NCBI GenBank assembly: GCA_024743315.1
Contig: JANSWU010000004.1
Location: 62,001-126,000 of the forward strand
DNA from: Hyphomonadaceae bacterium
GTDB taxonomy: Bacteria; Pseudomonadota; Alphaproteobacteria; Caulobacterales; Hyphomonadaceae
Reading direction: 5' to 3'
DNA length: 64,000 nt
A program made the translations under genes and the position numbers. Below the pieces are notes generated by a model. That model searched no databases. It saw only the letters and a program-made list of their open reading frames with translations, and had not been told where the DNA came from. Positions within the stretch are counted from its first letter, which is position 1, and every line of letters begins with the position of its first letter. This document shows, in pieces, positions 9,017-18,479 of the stretch.

Positions 9017-10954
9017 ATGGCAGACGGAACGCATACGCTCTCCAGCGGCTTTGACGAAGCTACGGAAGCCGATTGGCTGGCGGCGGTCGAAAAAGCGCTA
9101 AAAGGCGGCGGCATAGACCGGATTACCCGTGACACCCGCGATGGCGTGAAAATCCGTCCGCTCTATCGTGAAACCGATTTTGCCAGCGGCGAGAACCCGC
9201 GCGGTCTTCCGGGAGATTCCCCCTTCTTGCGCGGCGCATCCGAGGCGCCAGACCCGTTTCTGCCCTGGGACATGCGCCAATGCTTTTCTCACCCAGACCC
9301 AGCCGTGACAAATCAGGAAATCCTGCGAGATCTCGAACGCGGCGTGAGCTCTGTTCATCTCGCCATTGAGTGCTCTGGCAAGACCGGCTGCATCATTACC
9401 AATCTCGATCAGATGAGTGCCGCATTGAGCGGCGTTCGGGCCGACATTGCCACGATCAGTCTCGGCCATCGCGGCGCCGGGTCTGGCGCAAGCGCTGCAG
9501 CGCTGCTCGCACTTTGGGCGGACCAGCAAGATGAGCCCACCGCACAGAAACTTGCCTTCAATATCTCACCGATCCGGCAGCTCTCTCGGACCGGAAAGGT
9601 TACTGAGGGCGTGGATACAGCCTTTGCCAAGACCGCCGCGCTGGTCGACGTTTTGGCGACGAAGTTCCCAAACGCGACGGCGATGGAGGCGAGCGGCCAA
9701 ACGGTTCATGAAGCGGGCGGGAGCGAAGCGCAGGAATTGGGCGTGATGATTGCCGATGCGGTGGATCTGCTCCGGCGCCTCAATGCCGTGGGGCTCCCGA
9801 CCGCTCGAGCGGCCGAGCAGCTCGTTTTCAAGCTTGCGGTGGACGCAAATTACGGGATCGGGATTGCCAAGCTGCGCGCCGCGCGGCGGCTCTGGGCGCG
9901 GGTGCAGGAGGCGCTCGGCCTGCCGCCTGCCCCGATGAGAATACACGCTGTCACCAGTGCCCGCATGCTGACCCGCTATGATGCCTGGGTGAATATGCTC
10001 CGCGGCACGGCGGCCTGTTTCGCCGCCGCGACCGGCGGCGCCGATGTGATCACCGTACGGGCCTTCAATGAAAGCTTCAGCGTGCCGGAGGAACTCGGCC
10101 GCCGGATCGCCCGCAACACGCAAATCATAGCCATGGAAGAAAGCGGCCTCGGCCGCGTCGCCGACCCAAGTGGCGGCGCTTGGTTCACGGAAACTCTGGC
10201 CGAAGATATTGCCCAGGAAGCCTGGGCGGAATTCCAACGCATTGAAAGCGAAAGCGGCCTGGTTGAAAGCCTGGTTGCTGGCAAGGTCCAGGTGCGGATC
10301 GCAGAGAAATGCGAGGCCCTGAAGAAAGCCGTGGCACGTCGCAAAGTGCCGGTGACTGGGGTCAGCGAATTCCCGCTGCTCGAAGAGATCGAAGCGCCGG
10401 TCGCCGACGTTCAGAGCCCACCGCCTGGAGATGGGGTTGATCCGATCGGGCTCAGCACCTTGCTCCCGGATTTCCAGACTAAGTCCGGCGAAGACACGGT
10501 TGCAGAGCCCCTTCGGTGGATCAGCATGGCAGCTCCTTTTGAAACTCTGCGCGACCGTTCGGAAGACCACTTGGCTGAGACTGGCGCGCGGCCATCCATC
10601 TTCCTGGCGACGCTCGGCCCGTTGGCCGAGCATACCGCCCGGGCGGATTTTGCCCGCAATTTCTTCGCCGCCGGCGGGATTGAAGCGAAAACCGCGCCCG
10701 TGCCACCGCAAAGCCCTTCAGAACTCGCCGCGGCCTTCAAGGCAAGCGGCTGTAAGATCGCCGTGCTCTGCGGCGCGGATAAACGCTACGCTGATGAGGC
10801 GGCCGAAGCTGCAAAAGCCTTGAAAGATGCAGGCGTTGTCGCGCTTTGGCTTGCGGGCAAACACGAGGCAGATGGCGTCGACCGACAGGTATTCATGGGC
10901 TGCGACGTGGTCCACGAATTGACCGTGGCGCTGGCTGAATTGGGAGTGAAGTAA
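9017..10954 (+). CDS. mutA: methylmalonyl-CoA mutase, small (beta) subunit
   Basis: This 645-residue protein is the non-catalytic partner of heterodimeric, B12-dependent methylmalonyl-CoA mutase, which converts (R)-methylmalonyl-CoA to succinyl-CoA in propionate, odd-chain fatty acid and branched amino acid catabolism. It has the mutase TIM-barrel (about 30-450; ARNTQIIAMEESGLGRVADPSGGAW is diagnostic, here about residues 370-395) and a degenerate C-terminal B12-like domain that lacks the DxHxxG cobalamin motif, as is usual for the small subunit. The ATG at 9017 lies nine bases after AGGA, better spaced than the GTG at 9011. It abuts mutB with no intervening base, so the two are co-translated. 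Confidence 0.93.
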   Translation: MADGTHTLSSGFDEATEADWLAAVEKALKGGGIDRITRDTRDGVKIRPLYRETDFASGENPRGLPGDSPFLRGASEAPDPFLPWDMRQCFSHPDPAVTNQEILRDLERGVSSVHLAIECSGKTGCIITNLDQMSAALSGVRADIATISLGHRGAGSGASAAALLALWADQQDEPTAQKLAFNISPIRQLSRTGKVTEGVDTAFAKTAALVDVLATKFPNATAMEASGQTVHEAGGSEAQELGVMIADAVDLLRRLNAVGLPTARAAEQLVFKLAVDANYGIGIAKLRAARRLWARVQEALGLPPAPMRIHAVTSARMLTRYDAWVNMLRGTAACFAAATGGADVITVRAFNESFSVPEELGRRIARNTQIIAMEESGLGRVADPSGGAWFTETLAEDIAQEAWAEFQRIESESGLVESLVAGKVQVRIAEKCEALKKAVARRKVPVTGVSEFPLLEEIEAPVADVQSPPPGDGVDPIGLSTLLPDFQTKSGEDTVAEPLRWISMAAPFETLRDRSEDHLAETGARPSIFLATLGPLAEHTARADFARNFFAAGGIEAKTAPVPPQSPSELAAAFKASGCKIAVLCGADKRYADEAAEAAKALKDAGVVALWLAGKHEADGVDRQVFMGCDVVHELTVALAELGVK

Positions 10955-13111
10955 ATGACCACGTTCCCGGATTTCACTAAACTCGATCTCGGCGCGCTTG
11001 AGCCCAACAGCGCGAAAGCGCGGTCGCGGACCCTCCCCACCCCAGAAGGGATCGACCTCGCCTCCGCATATAGCGCCGCGGACACGAAAGGTCTCGATTT
11101 CCTCGACGATTATCCCGGCCTCGCCCCGTTTGGACGTGGCCCCTACCCGACCATGTACACCCAGCGGCCGTGGACGATCCGGCAATATGCGGGTTTCTCC
11201 ACAGCCGAGGATTCCAACGCCTTCTATCGCCGCAATCTCGCAGCTGGGCAGAAAGGCCTCTCGGTCGCGTTCGATCTCGCTACCCATCGCGGCTATGACA
11301 GCGACCATGTTCGCGTCAGCGGCGATGTCGGCATGGCAGGTGTCGCCATCGATAGCATTTATGACATGCGCACGCTCTTTTCAGGCATTCCGCTCGATCA
11401 GATGTCGGTGTCGATGACAATGAATGGCGCCGTGCTGCCAATCATGGCGCTGTACATTGTCGCCGCTGAGGAACAAGGCGTCGGGCCGGACAAGCTCGCC
11501 GGGACCATCCAGAACGACATTCTGAAAGAGTTCATGGTCCGCAACACTTATATCTATCCACCCAAGCCGAGCATGCGGATCATTTCGGACATTTTTGCCT
11601 ATACCTCGCAGAACATGCCGAAATTCAACTCGATCTCGATTTCCGGCTATCACATGCAGGAAGCGGGGGCGACGGCCGATCTGGAGCTCGCCTACACCAT
11701 TGCGGACGGCATCGAATATATCCGCGCCGGCGTGAATGCCGGGCTCGATGTCGATGCCTTTGCGCCGCGCCTCAGCTTCTTCTGGGCGATCGGCATGAAC
11801 ACGTTCATGGAAGTCGCCAAGATGCGTGCCGCGCGCCTGATCTGGGCCAAACTGGTCAGCGAAGAATTCGCGCCAAAGAACCCGAAATCGACCTCACTTC
11901 GCACCCATTGTCAGACGTCCGGCTGGTCGCTGACCGCGCAGGATGTCTACAATAATGTCATCCGCACCTGCCTTGAAGCGATTGCGGCAGCCGGTGGGCA
12001 GACCCAAAGCCTGCACACCAATTCCTTTGATGAAGCGCTTGCCCTGCCAACCGATTTCTCAGCCCGCATTGCGCGCAACACGCAGCTCTTTCTGCAACAG
12101 GAAGCCGGCGCCGCGCAGACCATCGATCCATGGGGCGGCTCTTATTATGTCGAACGCCTGACACATGATCTCGCCGCGAAAGCGCTGGAACACATTGCCG
12201 AAGTCGAAAAGCTCGGCGGCATGGCCAAAGCGATTGAGGAAGGCATCCCGAAACTGCGGATTGAAGAAGCCGCCGCCAACACCCAGGCGCGCATCGATAG
12301 CGGTGAACAGACCGTGGTCGGAGTCAACAAGTTCCTGCTCGACGAGGACGAGGAAGTTCCGGTCCTGAAAGTCGACAATGCGACGGTCCGCCGAATGCAG
12401 CTCGACAAGCTGGCGCGCCTGAAATCAGACCGCGACCAGGGCGAAGTCGATGCCAAGCTCGACGCGATTGCCAAGGCCGCAGCAAGCAAAGACGGCAACC
12501 TGCTCGCGCTCGCCGTCGATGCGGCGCGGGCCAAGGCGACCGTCGGCGAAATCTCTGAAGCCGTTGAACGCAGCCAGGGCCGCCACAAGGCGGTGATCCG
12601 CTCGATCAAGGGCGTTTATGGCGCGGGCGTGAAGACCACAGATCGCGCCAAGGAAGCGATGGGCTTGGCCGAAGCCTTTGCCGCCAAACATGGCCGCCGC
12701 CCAAAGATCTACATCGCCAAGATGGGCCAGGACGGCCATGATCGCGGCCAGAAAGTCGTCGCCTCAGCGCTCATGGACCTGGGTTGGGAGGTCGAGATCG
12801 GCCCGCTCTTCCAGACGCCCGAAGAAGCCGCCAAGGATGCCCGCGCCGCTGGCGTCGACATTGTTGCCGCCTCGTCGCTCGCGGCCGGACACCTGACCCT
12901 GGTCCCGGAGCTGAAACGCGCGCTCGGCAATGAAGGTGCGGCCGCGACCCAGATCATTGTTGGCGGGGTGATTCCACCGCAGGACTTTGATGCGCTCCGC
13001 GCGGCGGGTGCCTCGGCCATCTTCCCGCCGGGCACCGTGATTGCCGATAGCGCCGTGGCGATGCTGGAAATTCTGACTGGCGAGGATGACGGCATCCAGG
13101 CGGCAGAATGA
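10955..13111 (+). CDS. mutB: methylmalonyl-CoA mutase, large (alpha) catalytic subunit
   Basis: The catalytic subunit (718 residues) carries the substrate-binding TIM barrel and the cobalamin domain. The N-terminal segment [21 protein letters not shown] is the family's substrate-binding signature, [10 protein letters not shown] lies in the barrel, and the C-terminal domain has Asp593-Gly-His595-Asp-Arg-Gly598, the DxHxxG motif whose His ligates cobalt. Length and domain order are typical. It follows mutA directly and overlaps the next gene by four bases (ATGA). Together with the liu genes at 34-45 kb it indicates branched-chain amino acid and propionyl-CoA use. Propionyl-CoA carboxylase, epimerase and the MeaB chaperone are not in the window. 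Confidence 0.97.
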   Translation: MTTFPDFTKLDLGALEPNSAKARSRTLPTPEGIDLASAYSAADTKGLDFLDDYPGLAPFGRGPYPTMYTQRPWTIRQYAGFSTAEDSNAFYRRNLAAGQKGLSVAFDLATHRGYDSDHVRVSGDVGMAGVAIDSIYDMRTLFSGIPLDQMSVSMTMNGAVLPIMALYIVAAEEQGVGPDKLAGTIQNDILKEFMVRNTYIYPPKPSMRIISDIFAYTSQNMPKFNSISISGYHMQEAGATADLELAYTIADGIEYIRAGVNAGLDVDAFAPRLSFFWAIGMNTFMEVAKMRAARLIWAKLVSEEFAPKNPKSTSLRTHCQTSGWSLTAQDVYNNVIRTCLEAIAAAGGQTQSLHTNSFDEALALPTDFSARIARNTQLFLQQEAGAAQTIDPWGGSYYVERLTHDLAAKALEHIAEVEKLGGMAKAIEEGIPKLRIEEAAANTQARIDSGEQTVVGVNKFLLDEDEEVPVLKVDNATVRRMQLDKLARLKSDRDQGEVDAKLDAIAKAAASKDGNLLALAVDAARAKATVGEISEAVERSQGRHKAVIRSIKGVYGAGVKTTDRAKEAMGLAEAFAAKHGRRPKIYIAKMGQDGHDRGQKVVASALMDLGWEVEIGPLFQTPEEAAKDARAAGVDIVAASSLAAGHLTLVPELKRALGNEGAAATQIIVGGVIPPQDFDALRAAGASAIFPPGTVIADSAVAMLEILTGEDDGIQAAE

Positions 13112-13719
13112 GCGAGCGCGCCTCCAATGCCGGTTATGCGGACGAGGCGCCCGACCTGCTGCAACGCTATGAGAGTTTCGCCCCTGAGGAGGTGCACGCG
13201 CATTGGCGGCAATGGTTTCCGAAACCGCCTCGCCGCGTGCTCGACATCGGTGCTGGCACGGGTCGTGATGCAGCTTGGTTGGCGTCTCTAGGCCATTCCG
13301 TTCTGGCGGTGGAACCGACCGATGCACTCCGCCATGGGGCGCAGGCCCTGCACCCCGAGCCTGGCATCACCTGGCTCAGCGATTTGCTTCCCGGCCTTCC
13401 AAATGTTGTCGCCCTGAACCAGCGCTTCGACCTCATCCTGATCAACGCGGTGTGGATGCACCTGACAGAGGCCGAGCGGCGGACCGCGTTTGCGACCGTT
13501 GCTGGCCTGATGGCGTCTGGCGCACGCTTGTTCATCAGCCAGCGCCATGGTCCGATCCCTGAAGGGCGCCGGATGTTTGATGTCACGGGAGCGGAAACCA
13601 TCGCCTTCGCGACCCGGTATGGGCTCAAAACGCTCTATCATGAACGCAAGGGCTCGATCATGGCGGAGAGCACGCGGCGCGGGGTAGAGTGGACCTGTCT
13701 GGTCTTTGAAAAATCCTGA
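13108..13719 (+). CDS. class I SAM-dependent methyltransferase
   Basis: A 203-residue soluble protein with Rossmann-type methyltransferase motif I ([19 protein letters not shown], about residues 40-58), an acidic residue ending beta-2 (AVEP) and a motif IV-like region ([13 protein letters not shown]). The substrate is unknown. The gene overlaps the mutB stop by four bases and is therefore part of the mutAB transcript; no functional link to the mutase is known to me. Confidence 0.82.
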   Translation: MSERASNAGYADEAPDLLQRYESFAPEEVHAHWRQWFPKPPRRVLDIGAGTGRDAAWLASLGHSVLAVEPTDALRHGAQALHPEPGITWLSDLLPGLPNVVALNQRFDLILINAVWMHLTEAERRTAFATVAGLMASGARLFISQRHGPIPEGRRMFDVTGAETIAFATRYGLKTLYHERKGSIMAESTRRGVEWTCLVFEKS

Positions 13720-13789
13720 CACCGCGTGAGGCTTTTCAAGCGCGTACATCCAGTCCATCCTGACGTGAAAGAGCGATGCGGAGGGATTG

Positions 13790-15223
13790 ATGGACACATA
13801 TGCCGACTTTGACGCAATGGGGCTGGCGGAACTGGTGCGCAAAGGCGAGGTCAGTGCCAGCGAATTATTGAACGAAGCTGTCACGCGCGCCAAGGCCGCG
13901 CAAAAAGACCTCAATTGCTTCTCCGCCATATTCCCGGAAGTCGCTGAAGCCCAGATTGCGGAAGGCTTGCCAGACGGCCCGTTCGCGGGCGTTCCGATGG
14001 CGGTGAAGGATCTTGGCTTTGAAATCAAAGGTCAGCCAATTACCAATGGCTCGCTCGCGTTCAAAGGCAATGTGGCGGAGCGCAATAGCGTCCTTTGCGA
14101 ACGCTACAAGGCGGCGGGCTTCACCCTGTTCGGTCAGACGACGAGCCCGGAATTTGGCCTGACGACGACCACGGAAAGCCTGCTTTATGGCGCCACGGTC
14201 AATCCCTGGGACACGAGCCGAACCTCGGGCGGCTCGTCTGGCGGCGCAAGTGCTTGCGTCGCGGCGGGCGTGATCCCGATGGCACATGCCAGCGATGGCG
14301 GCGGCTCGATCCGCATCCCGGCGGGCTGCACCGGACTGTTTGGGATGAAGCCGTCGCGTGGTCGCACGCCGATGGGACCGGCGACGACGGAAGGCTGGAA
14401 CGGGCAATCCACGGTCCACGCGGTCTCACGCTCGGTTCGCGACAATGCCGCCTTGCTCGACGCTACGCATGGCCGCGAGATTGGCTCACGCTATGTCGCG
14501 CCTGAGCCGGACAGCACCTTCCTCAGCGCCCTCGATAGCGACCCAAAACCGCTCAAGATCGCGCTCTGGACCACGGCCCCGAATGGCACGGTGCCGGATC
14601 CAGATGCTCAGGCCGGGCTCGACAAGACCCGGGCGCTACTGGAAGAGCTCGGTCATCATGTCGAGGAGGCGGGTCCGGCATTGGATGGCGAAGTGCTCGG
14701 CAAGAGCCTGATGGTCACCGTGTCTGCCGCCATCGCCATGGTCATGGAAGCGCGCGGCGAGGCGCTGGGCCGCGACCTCGGACCGGAGGACATGGAGCCG
14801 GTGACCGCCCGCTTTGTCGAGTTTGGCAATTCCATCCCGATGAAAGAGCTGATGAAGGCAACGCAGGCCTCGATCACAGCCGGCCTCGTCTATGAGCAAT
14901 TCCTGGTCGATGGCGGCTATGACATGGTGCTGTCACCAACCATGTCGCGGGTGCCGGACAAGACCGGCGTGCTGTCGTTAAACCCCGACGATATGGAGGC
15001 CTATACCCAAGCGGTCACAACCTTCGCACCCTGGTGCGCCATTTCCAATCAGGCTGGATCACCTGCCATGAGCGTGCCGCTGCACTGGTCCGATGAGAAC
15101 CTGCCCATCGGCATGATGTTCGGGGCGCGCACCGGCAATGAGTGGGAACTCTATCAATTGGCAGGTCAGCTGGAGCGCGCTGCACCCTGGGCCCATCGCC
15201 ATCCCCCCTTCTGGGTCGGTTAG
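13790..15223 (+). CDS. amidase signature family hydrolase
   Basis: A 477-residue member of the amidase signature family, which hydrolyses carboxamides with a Ser-cisSer-Lys triad. The triad is visible as Lys73 (PMAVKDLG), Ser149 (SGGSSGGAS) and Ser173 (GGGSIRIPAG). The family includes aryl/alkyl amidases, 6-aminohexanoate-cyclic-dimer hydrolase and GatA; the absence of gatB/gatC neighbours and the sequence of the C-terminal part argue against GatA. The ATG at 13790 follows GGAGG by five bases, better than the TTG three bases earlier. The end overlaps the convergent DUF6445 gene by four bases. Confidence 0.88.
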   Translation: MDTYADFDAMGLAELVRKGEVSASELLNEAVTRAKAAQKDLNCFSAIFPEVAEAQIAEGLPDGPFAGVPMAVKDLGFEIKGQPITNGSLAFKGNVAERNSVLCERYKAAGFTLFGQTTSPEFGLTTTTESLLYGATVNPWDTSRTSGGSSGGASACVAAGVIPMAHASDGGGSIRIPAGCTGLFGMKPSRGRTPMGPATTEGWNGQSTVHAVSRSVRDNAALLDATHGREIGSRYVAPEPDSTFLSALDSDPKPLKIALWTTAPNGTVPDPDAQAGLDKTRALLEELGHHVEEAGPALDGEVLGKSLMVTVSAAIAMVMEARGEALGRDLGPEDMEPVTARFVEFGNSIPMKELMKATQASITAGLVYEQFLVDGGYDMVLSPTMSRVPDKTGVLSLNPDDMEAYTQAVTTFAPWCAISNQAGSPAMSVPLHWSDENLPIGMMFGARTGNEWELYQLAGQLERAAPWAHRHPPFWVG

Positions 15224-15894
15224 CGCCCCTGCAGGAATGTGTTCAGGGTCAGGCGCCCGGTTCTCGGATCCGCGTGGAGGGGAAGGTCGGGCGGAATATC
15301 GCCAGAATGCAGTCGATAACTGCGATAAATAACCATGCGATTAGGCTTCGCCTCAACATGGCCGATGCGCTCAAAACGGGGGTTTTGCCCGCGGAAATAT
15401 TCCGGAGGCGGCGGGCCGTCTTCCGTCACTTCTGCATTAATCGTGCGCGAGTATGGTTCGAGGCGATCAGGCGGAACGGTTTCAAACCCGGTCGCCTTGT
15501 GTCGGTAAAATGCAGTGCCGCCAGTCTGTTCTTCTGAAAGATAGTGTAATAGCGCGAGGCGTTTGGGATCGGTGGTATCAAAATGCGGTAAGCGCTGGAT
15601 CGGCTTCAGGTCGGATGGCGGGGTGGTCACGATCGAGAAGGCGCACTCAACCATATTCGCGCCCTGCCCCAAGCCAAAAATCTTGGTCAGGACGGCGCGC
15701 AAGGTCTGCATACGCTCGCCGAGATAGTTGGGATCGGCTTGTGCTCTCAGACCCGGATAATGCGGGCTGGTGACCGCAAACGTGGATTTCGCGGCTTGCG
15801 CACGTAATCCTTCTGGATCGCTGGAAAAGCCATCAATTACGACCAGCGGCTCTGCCTCTGTTCCGAACAAATGAACCTGAAACTCGTCGGTCAC
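15220..15894 (-). CDS. DUF6445 family protein, probable 2OG-Fe(II) oxygenase-like fold
   Basis: A 224-residue protein recognised as DUF6445. It contains RLPHFDTTDPKRLALLHYL, with an HxD-like pair, and a distal RLHSGDI histidine followed by GRLTLN, a layout reminiscent of 2-oxoglutarate/iron oxygenases; catalytic function is inferred, not known. Members of this family are often found in Caulobacterales near TonB receptors, SapC-like proteins and tryptophan halogenases, but none of those partners is adjacent here. The GTG at 15892-15894 is preferred because AGGGG lies five bases upstream; a TTG at 15921 would add nine residues. It is divergent from the GFA gene with under 50 bases between. Confidence 0.66.
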   Translation of the reverse strand: MTDEFQVHLFGTEAEPLVVIDGFSSDPEGLRAQAAKSTFAVTSPHYPGLRAQADPNYLGERMQTLRAVLTKIFGLGQGANMVECAFSIVTTPPSDLKPIQRLPHFDTTDPKRLALLHYLSEEQTGGTAFYRHKATGFETVPPDRLEPYSRTINAEVTEDGPPPPEYFRGQNPRFERIGHVEAKPNRMVIYRSYRLHSGDIPPDLPLHADPRTGRLTLNTFLQGR

Positions 15895-15941
15895 ATCTTC
15901 CCCTGTTTGCGGCGATCTCAAGCCCGCGTTATAGCGGCGCT

Positions 15942-16337
15942 ATGACAGAGCTGAAAACCCATAGAGGCGGTTGCCACTGCAAAGCAGTGCGCTTCGAAGT
16001 CGATCTTCCAGACGCCTTCGATGTCGAAGACTGTAATTGTTCGATCTGTGCGATGAGCGGCAACATTCATGTGATTGTCCCCGCCGCACGCTTTCGGCTC
16101 TTGAAGGGCGAAGATCAGCTCAGCGAATATACGTTCAATACTGGCGGTGCGAAGCATCGATTTTGCCGGACATGCGGGATCAAGAGTTTTTATGTCCCCC
16201 GATCCAATCAGGATGGTTTTGCCGTAACCTGGCGTTGTCTTGATAACTGGATGGAGCTCAACGTGACCATCAACCAGTTTGATGGACAGAATTGGGAAGC
16301 CAATGCGGGTGCATTGGCACACAAATCAAAAACCTAA
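15942..16337 (+). CDS. GFA/CENP-V domain zinc protein
   Basis: A 131-residue protein of the GFA (glutathione-dependent formaldehyde-activating enzyme-like) family. Its zinc ligands are visible as GGCHCKAV near residue 10, CNCSICAMSG near residue 33 and FCRTCGIKSFY near residue 74. Family members bind zinc through these cysteines and are mostly of unknown substrate; true formaldehyde activation is not proven for most. The stop overlaps that of the convergent periplasmic sensor gene. Confidence 0.86.
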   Translation: MTELKTHRGGCHCKAVRFEVDLPDAFDVEDCNCSICAMSGNIHVIVPAARFRLLKGEDQLSEYTFNTGGAKHRFCRTCGIKSFYVPRSNQDGFAVTWRCLDNWMELNVTINQFDGQNWEANAGALAHKSKT

Positions 16338-16843
16338 TCGCGATCTCGAAATGGTCGAGGTTGTCGATCGCCCCCGGCTGCATCGCGCCGGCGGTCACGG
16401 CGCGAGGCATCTCGCAGAATAGCCCGGCGCTGTTCCGCGGTCAGCTGACCAAACTGTTCTGATAGAACATCATGCATCCGCGCTTTCATGGCTGCGTCAG
16501 CATCCCGAAGCTCTTTAAATCCAGCGGCCACCGCTTCAGCATCATAGGACTCCGCCGCCAGTAATTGGCCGAGCTCACGCCGCGCGTCGCGCACGCGAAT
16601 GCGTTCTTGCCGGGTATCGGCAAAGGCACGTCGGAAAGCTTGTCGCACGGCACGTCTCTGATCCGCCGGCACGGCCTGATCAATCCCGCGGATCAGGGCC
16701 TGCTCCTGTCCAGCACCGCCGGGTGGTGGTCCGGCCTTGCGTTGCCCAAGACCGCCGCCGATCAGGACTCCGATCAACAAGGCGTTCGCCAATAGCGATA
16801 CGATTAGCCAAATCGGCAATTTTGATTTGGTCGCTTCGTTCAT
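16334..16843 (-). CDS. membrane-anchored periplasmic sensor, CnrX/Spy-like
   Basis: A 169-residue protein with one N-terminal transmembrane helix (IWLIVSLLANALLIGVLIGG, about 11-30), a Pro/Gly linker and a helical periplasmic domain with repeated Arg/Gln/Glu residues, as in the heavy-metal-resistance/Spy/CpxP families. No His/Met metal cluster is obvious, so a role in metal sensing is not shown. The gene lies three bases after the anti-sigma gene, which itself overlaps the ECF sigma gene. That three-gene order (sigma, membrane anti-sigma, periplasmic sensor) resembles CnrH-CnrY-CnrX, in which the sensor controls release of sigma from the anti-sigma factor. Confidence 0.68.
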   Translation of the reverse strand: MNEATKSKLPIWLIVSLLANALLIGVLIGGGLGQRKAGPPPGGAGQEQALIRGIDQAVPADQRRAVRQAFRRAFADTRQERIRVRDARRELGQLLAAESYDAEAVAAGFKELRDADAAMKARMHDVLSEQFGQLTAEQRRAILRDASRRDRRRDAAGGDRQPRPFRDRD

Positions 16844-16846
16844 TCC

Positions 16847-17305
16847 CTACTCCGCTTCCAGCCAGGCATTGCCGCTGTCAAACCCAAACGCGGCATAATA
16901 GGCGCTATCCGCCTGATCATAACCGGCCCCGGTGGAGGCATATGAATAGCCGCCGACTAACCCCATAAATAGACTCGCAATCACTGCGCCAGCCGGCCAG
17001 CGGGCGCCTTGAGGGAAGATCACCCGTCCCAGAACACCGATCAAATTGTTCTGTTCAGGCACGACTTGTGGTGCTTGCGCCAGGATGGATTGCGCGAGGT
17101 CTAGCGAGGGCTCGGGCACGACCTCCTCTGACAGTAGATCATCAACAGCGCGGGCATCAGCGATCGCTGCGGCAAACAGATCCGGCTGCGCCTCAAGGAG
17201 TGCACGCGCCGCGGCGCGTTCAGCTTCTGGCCAACCGCCGGGGGCGGCGCCAAAGGCCTCGATCAATTCGAGCACGCGTTCAGCTGTCATGTTCAACTCT
17301 GTCAT
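16847..17305 (-). CDS. probable transmembrane anti-sigma factor
   Basis: A 152-residue protein with an N-terminal cytoplasmic helical region (ERVLELIEAFGAAPGGWPEAER, as often seen in alphaproteobacterial anti-sigma proteins), a single transmembrane segment (about 106-126, WPAGAVIASLFMGLVGGYSY) and a short periplasmic tail. There is no zinc-finger HXXXCXXC motif, so it is not a ZAS-type anti-sigma. Assignment rests mainly on context: its ATG overlaps the stop of the ECF sigma gene (ATGA), the commonest arrangement for a sigma/anti-sigma pair. The frame is open further upstream, but that part overlaps the sigma gene, so the start at 17303-17305 was chosen. Confidence 0.72.
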   Translation of the reverse strand: MTELNMTAERVLELIEAFGAAPGGWPEAERAAARALLEAQPDLFAAAIADARAVDDLLSEEVVPEPSLDLAQSILAQAPQVVPEQNNLIGVLGRVIFPQGARWPAGAVIASLFMGLVGGYSYASTGAGYDQADSAYYAAFGFDSGNAWLEAE

Positions 17306-17853
17306 TCTGCATCTCCTACCCGCTCCGCGTGCAATCCCGCCCGGAGGGTCCGACGGGCGCGCGCTAACAGGCTTTCCAAGGCCCGAACACTCACGTCCAT
17401 GGCCGCAGCTGCTTCTATATTGGTCATTCCTTCCAGAGCGCAAAGAGTCAGCGCTTCACGTTGTCGTTCTGGCAAGGCAGCTATCTTGGTCGCAATTCGA
17501 TCCTGTGCCTGGGCCGAGGCGAGCGCTTCTTCAGGCCGCAATGCGGTATCAACCCGCTCCGGCAATTCATCCATCAATACCGGCTTTTTCTTTCGCAACC
17601 GATCTCGACACAGATTGAGCGCGACCGTGCAGGCCCAGGTCGAAAATTTCGCCTTGGGCTGCCAGTTCGGCAGATGCTTCCAGGCCCGAAGAAATGTTTC
17701 CTGAGTCACGTCTTCAGCCTCAGCACGGTCCTGGAGCATACGATATGCGACGCGAAAAATGATCGGCATATTGCGATTGACCAGCGCGGCTTGAGCCGCC
17801 CTGTCCCCGCTTGCGGCGCGGGTGATCTGATCCAGTTCGCTGATGCCTGACAC
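17302..17853 (-). CDS. ECF RNA polymerase sigma factor
   Basis: A 183-residue group 4 sigma factor. Region 2 is seen at about residues 22-90 (AEDVTQETFLRAWKHLPNW and FSTWACTVALNLCRDRLR, binding the -10 element and core polymerase), and region 4 at about 118-175 (LPERQREALTLCALEGMTNIEAAAAMDVSVRALESLLARAR, a helix-turn-helix for the -35). The start is a GTG with a weak ribosome-binding site. It heads a three-gene unit with the anti-sigma and periplasmic sensor genes and lies 100 bases downstream of a four-EF-hand protein gene on the same strand. Such units are usually autoregulated; the target promoter was not identified. Confidence 0.9.
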   Translation of the reverse strand: MSGISELDQITRAASGDRAAQAALVNRNMPIIFRVAYRMLQDRAEAEDVTQETFLRAWKHLPNWQPKAKFSTWACTVALNLCRDRLRKKKPVLMDELPERVDTALRPEEALASAQAQDRIATKIAALPERQREALTLCALEGMTNIEAAAAMDVSVRALESLLARARRTLRAGLHAERVGDAE

Positions 17854-17875
17854 GCGACAAGTCTATCGGATTCTA

Positions 17876-17947
17876 AAGCAAGCGCGAGTGGGAGGTATGC
17901 TCGCGCTTGCTTATTGATCCAGCGGCGGTGGAGTGTGATCCGCCGCT
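17876..17947 (-). terminator. tandem hairpins between EF-hand gene and sigma gene
   Basis: Two inverted repeats lie in the 99-base gap. The first on the transcript is 8 bp (17940-17947 with 17921-17928); the second is a perfect 13 bp (17900-17912 with 17876-17888). Both have 11-base loops. The second is followed on the minus strand by only a short T run (TTTAG), so it may act as a terminator for the EF-hand gene or as an attenuator limiting read-through into the sigma operon. Confidence 0.6.
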
Positions 17948-17952
17948 TCACC

Positions 17953-18432
17953 CTATCCCCGACGACCCATGCCACGTTTTCCGCGCCGCTCTCTCATCGC
18001 CTCTTTCGCAGCTTCGCGCTCGGATTCGGTAATGACACCGTCGCCATCGGCATCGATGCGATCAAACATACGATCCATTCGCTCAGAGGCGGCCGCCTCA
18101 TGCTCTTCTGCAGTGATCACGCCATCGCCATTAGCATCAATCTTCGCAAAATGCTTAGCTTGGCGTTCGGCACGCTTGCGTTCACGCTCTGCCTCCCGAA
18201 AGGCTTCGAACTCTTGAGCGGAAACCAGATTATCACCATTAGTATCGGCGCTATTGAAGCGCTCAGCGCGATGGGCGGACAGTTCATCCTTTGTGATATT
18301 GCCGTCCTGGTTGACATCAACCTGTTCAAGCATTGCGCCACGGTGTCCTGGTCCGCCATGTTGTGCCATGGCCGTATAGGCGACCCCTCCGAGGCTGAGT
18401 GTGAGCAGAGCTGCAATCGTCAGTTTTTTCAT
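17953..18432 (-). CDS. secreted four-EF-hand calcium-binding protein
   Basis: A 159-residue exported protein with a signal peptide (MKKLTIAALLTLSLGGVAYTAMA) and four EF-hand loops: DVNQDGNITKDE, DTNGDNLVSAQE, DANGDGVITAEE and DADGDGVITESE. All have Asp at position 1, Gly at 6 and Glu at 12 except the fourth, whose last position is followed by Arg. It should bind calcium in the periplasm; its partner is unknown. An upstream in-frame extension lacks a signal peptide, so the ATG at 18430-18432 (after AAGGA) was chosen. Its position directly before an ECF sigma/anti-sigma/sensor unit suggests it is part of the same periplasmic stress response, an inference from context. Confidence 0.88.
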   Translation of the reverse strand: MKKLTIAALLTLSLGGVAYTAMAQHGGPGHRGAMLEQVDVNQDGNITKDELSAHRAERFNSADTNGDNLVSAQEFEAFREAERERKRAERQAKHFAKIDANGDGVITAEEHEAAASERMDRMFDRIDADGDGVITESEREAAKEAMRERRGKRGMGRRG

Positions 18433-18479
18433 ATCTACAAGTCCTTTCTTTCTGAACTCATAGGTAGAACGCGCGAGAT

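Noticed and set aside
9566-10711. A 381-codon minus-strand frame opposite mutA
   Set aside because: Low-complexity His/Arg-rich translation antisense to a recognised mutase subunit; no independent support.
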